This document shows, piece by piece, positions 13,679 to 15,899 of a DNA stretch of 15,899 bases (position 1 is the first letter of the stretch; every line of letters starts with the position of its first letter). Both the position numbers and the translations under genes were made by a program. Source of the DNA: Syntrophomonadaceae bacterium. Lineage in GTDB: Bacteria > Bacillota > Syntrophomonadia > Syntrophomonadales > Syntrophothermaceae. Where the stretch lies: NCBI GenBank assembly GCA_029907055.1, contig JARYMO010000010.1:1-15899 (forward strand). The letters are read 5' to 3'. The notes under the pieces were generated by a model. The model had not been told where the DNA came from and searched no databases. It saw only the letters and a list, made by a program, of their open reading frames with translations.

Positions 13679-14965
13679 CTACTTGCGCAGGCTGTAGAAG
13701 GCCTCCCGCCCCCGGAAGATCGCCATTTCGTCCAGTTCCTCCTCGATGCGCAGCAGCTGGTTGTACTTGGCCACTCGCTCGCTGCGCGCCGGTGCCCCGC
13801 TCTTGATGAAGCCGCAGTTGGTGGCCACCGCCAGGTCAGCGATGAAGGGGTCCTCGGTTTCCCCGGAGCGGTGCGAGATGACGCAGGTCCAACCGGCCCG
13901 TTTGGCGCGTTCCATGGTGTCGAGGGTTTCTGTCACCGTGCCGATCTGGTTGAGCTTGATGAGGATGCTGTTGGCGGTCCCCTCCTGCACCCCCCGGGCC
14001 AGGCGCACCGGGTTGGTGACAAAGATGTCGTCCCCCACGATCTGCACCCGGCGCCCCAGCCGGCGGGTGAGCTTCTTCCAGCCCTCCCAGTCGTCCTCGG
14101 CCAGGCCGTCCTCGATGGAAATGATGGGGAAACGTTTCACAAGCCCCTCGTAGTACTCCACCATCTGCTCGCTGCTGCGCGATTCCCCGGTGCTGGCGAA
14201 CACGTAGCGCCCCTCGTCGTAGAGCTCGCTGGCCGCGGGGTCCAGCGCCAGCAGGATCTCCTTGCCGGCGGCGAAGCCGGCGGCCTTGATGGCCTCCATG
14301 ATGACCTCCAGGGCGGCCTCGTTGGAGGGCAGGTTGGGAGCGAATCCGCCCTCGTCACCCACCGACGTGCTCATGCCCTGGCCCCCGAGCACCTTCTTCA
14401 GGCTCTGGTAGACCTCTGCCCCCATGCGCAGGGCTTCCGCGAAGGAGCTGGCCCCCACCGGGACCACCATGAACTCCTGCAGGTCGACGTTGTTGTCCGC
14501 GTGCTTGCCACCGTTGAGGATGTTCATCATCGGCACCGGCAGCTCGCGCGCGTTCACCCCGCCCAGGTACTGGTACAGGGGCAGCGAGAGGCTGGCCGCC
14601 GCCGCCCGGGCCACCGCCATGGAAACCCCCAGGATGGCGTTGGCACCCAGCCGGCTCTTGTTCTCCGTCCCGTCCAGGGTGCGCATCACGCTGTCCACTC
14701 CGGCCTGGTCCAGGGCATCCATGCCGATGATCTCTGGCGCCAGCACGGTGTTGACGTTGTCCACCGCGTCCAGCACCCCCTTGCCGCCGTAGCGGTCGGG
14801 CGCCTTGTCGCGCAGTTCCACCGCTTCGTGGGCACCGGTCGAGGCCCCGGAGGGCACCGCCGCCCGCCCCAGGGTGCCGTCTTCCAGCAGTACGTCCACC
14901 TCCACGGTGGGGTTGCCGCGCGAGTCGAGAATCTCGCGGGCGTACACGTCGGCGATTGCACTCAC
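13679..14965 (-). CDS. eno: Enolase (phosphopyruvate hydratase)
   Basis: Enolase interconverts 2-phosphoglycerate and phosphoenolpyruvate with Mg2+, in glycolysis and gluconeogenesis; in bacteria it can also associate with RNA degradation complexes. The 428-residue length is standard. Seen: AREILDSRGNPTVEVDV (9-25), the mobile loop SGAST (39-43), GDEGGFAPN with catalytic acid Glu205, metal ligands Asp242, Glu285 (SIEDG) and Asp312 (GDDIFVTN), catalytic base Lys337 (LIKLNQIG), His365 in SHRSGETED and Lys388 (GFIKSGAP). All key residues are present. The start GTG 14965 overlaps the gpmI stop by four bases (GTGA), and AGAGGGATAGG lies upstream, so translation is coupled to gpmI. secG follows. 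Confidence 0.98.
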   Translation of the reverse strand: MSAIADVYAREILDSRGNPTVEVDVLLEDGTLGRAAVPSGASTGAHEAVELRDKAPDRYGGKGVLDAVDNVNTVLAPEIIGMDALDQAGVDSVMRTLDGTENKSRLGANAILGVSMAVARAAAASLSLPLYQYLGGVNARELPVPMMNILNGGKHADNNVDLQEFMVVPVGASSFAEALRMGAEVYQSLKKVLGGQGMSTSVGDEGGFAPNLPSNEAALEVIMEAIKAAGFAAGKEILLALDPAASELYDEGRYVFASTGESRSSEQMVEYYEGLVKRFPIISIEDGLAEDDWEGWKKLTRRLGRRVQIVGDDIFVTNPVRLARGVQEGTANSILIKLNQIGTVTETLDTMERAKRAGWTCVISHRSGETEDPFIADLAVATNCGFIKSGAPARSERVAKYNQLLRIEEELDEMAIFRGREAFYSLRK

Positions 14966-15899
14966 CCTATCCCTCTCCCTTCCCCGTTCTCGTTGTCGCT
15001 GCCCGCCGCCGGGGGCTCGATCAGGCTAGCCCCGGTCATGGCCGCCGGCAGCGGCAGTCCCAGCATCTCCAGCATGGTGGGGGCGATATCGCGCAGCGCG
15101 CGCCCCTGGCGCAGGCGGCAGCCGCGAAAGCGTTCGCTGACCAGGATGAACGGCACCGGATTGCTGGTGTGGGCCGTGTGCGGCTCCCCGCTCTCCGGGT
15201 CGATCATGGTCTCGGCGTTGCCGTGGTCAGCGGTGACCAGCACCTCACCCCCGCGCGCCTGCACCGCGCTCACCACCTCCCCCAGGCAGTGGTCCACCGC
15301 CTTGATGGCCTTGACGGCCGGCTCCAGCATGCCCGTATGGCCCACCATGTCCGGGTTAGCGTAGTTGAGCACGATGACGTCGAAGCAATCCCGCTCCAGT
15401 TCCGCCAGCACCCGCTCTGTAACCTCGAAGGCGCTCATCTCGGGCTTCAGGTCGTAGGTGGGCACCGGCGGCGAGGGGATGAGCACCCGCTCCTCCAGGG
15501 GGTTGGGCTGCTCCACGCCACCGTTGAAGAAGAACGTCACGTGGGCGTACTTCTCGGTTTCCGCGATGCGCAGCTGGCGCAGGCCGTGGCGGGCCAGCAC
15601 CTCCCCCAGGGTGTCGCTCAGGTCCTGGGGGGCGAAGGCAACCGGCGCGGCAATGGTGACATCATACTGCGTCATGCACACGAAGTGCACCTGCGGGTGC
15701 ACCTGGCGGGGAAACCCCTGGAACTCGCGGTCCACGAAGGCCCGCGTGATCTGGCGGGCGCGGTCGGCGCGGAAGTTGAAGAAGATGACGGCGTCGCCAT
15801 CACGCACCGTTCCCACCGGGGCACCGGTGCCGTCCACCACCACTGCCGGTTCGACGAACTCGTCGGTCACCCCAGCCCGGTACGATTCTTCCACGGCCT
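14962..15899 (-). CDS. gpmI: 2,3-bisphosphoglycerate-independent phosphoglycerate mutase, N-terminus beyond window
   Basis: The C-terminal 311 residues of the approximately 510-residue Mn2+-dependent enzyme that interconverts 3- and 2-phosphoglycerate; the part with the phosphorylated Ser lies outside the right edge. Visible motifs in order: VTDEFVEPAVV, FNFRADRARQ (substrate-binding Arg), MTQYD, ETEKYAHVTFFFNGG, NYANPDMVGHTG (metal-binding Asp and His), TADHGNAE (metal-binding Asp-His) and HTSNPVPFI (metal-binding His). All are intact. The frame is already open at the right edge, with AVEESY before the first possible start codon, so this is an internal fragment and not a short gene. It overlaps eno by four bases; the rest of a glycolytic operon (gap, pgk, tpiA) is expected beyond the edge but is not seen. 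Confidence 0.97.
   Translation of the reverse strand, partial: AVEESYRAGVTDEFVEPAVVVDGTGAPVGTVRDGDAVIFFNFRADRARQITRAFVDREFQGFPRQVHPQVHFVCMTQYDVTIAAPVAFAPQDLSDTLGEVLARHGLRQLRIAETEKYAHVTFFFNGGVEQPNPLEERVLIPSPPVPTYDLKPEMSAFEVTERVLAELERDCFDVIVLNYANPDMVGHTGMLEPAVKAIKAVDHCLGEVVSAVQARGGEVLVTADHGNAETMIDPESGEPHTAHTSNPVPFILVSERFRGCRLRQGRALRDIAPTMLEMLGLPLPAAMTGASLIEPPAAGSDNENGEGRGIG

Noticed and set aside
1..15899. CRISPR arrays, tRNA or rRNA genes, insertion sequences, prophage or attachment sites
   Set aside because: I saw no spaced repeats, transposase or integrase motifs, or cloverleaf-like genes in reading both strands.

Overview
This is a GC-rich (roughly two thirds G+C by eye), gene-dense window from a bacterial chromosome. 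Strong GGAGGTGA-type ribosome binding sites, frequent GTG starts, tight operons and the gene order gpmI-eno-secG-esterase-rnr (a block familiar from Bacillus and relatives) point to a high-GC member of the Bacillota (Firmicutes). That placement is an inference; there is no rRNA here to confirm it. I see no tRNA, CRISPR array, insertion sequence or prophage. No stretch of 300 bases lacks a gene; the two largest gaps are 4970-5190 and 10608-10812.

Left part (1-4969, minus strand): a compact four-gene operon, transcribed right to left. It encodes three proteins I cannot assign to any family (about 240, 493 and 547 residues, the last two almost entirely helical), followed by an Hsp70/DnaK-fold ATPase that runs off the left edge. 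Genes overlap or lie within a few bases of each other, so they are probably made together. An actin-fold ATPase with three unrecognised, partly coiled-coil partners is the best candidate here for an undescribed system.

Middle (4970-7087): a divergent intergenic region, then on the plus strand an archaeal-type (ApgM/COG3635) phosphoglycerate mutase-like enzyme. Because a normal GpmI sits at the right edge, this paralogue may be one of the proteins proposed to act as homoserine kinase. It converges with queC (preQ0 synthase), and the two coding regions overlap by 23 bases at their 3' ends.

Right part (6386-15899, minus strand): two operons. Upstream are gpmI (partial) and eno, overlapping by four bases, then secG and a membrane pyrophosphatase (hppA), ended by a strong intrinsic terminator at 10748-10782. 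Directly after it lies a good extended -10 promoter (10703-10731) for a second operon: esterase, HD-domain hydrolase, RNase R and queC. The pyrophosphatase has signatures of the divergent, K+-independent H+-pumping clade and is inserted between secG and the esterase, which are adjacent in Bacillus. The esterase frame lacks a stop where expected and runs about 300 bases out of frame into the HD gene; one base change would restore a GTGA overlap.

Together the right half couples lower glycolysis (3-phosphoglycerate to phosphoenolpyruvate), protein export, PPi-driven ion pumping, RNA turnover and tRNA modification. The left operon is functionally opaque.
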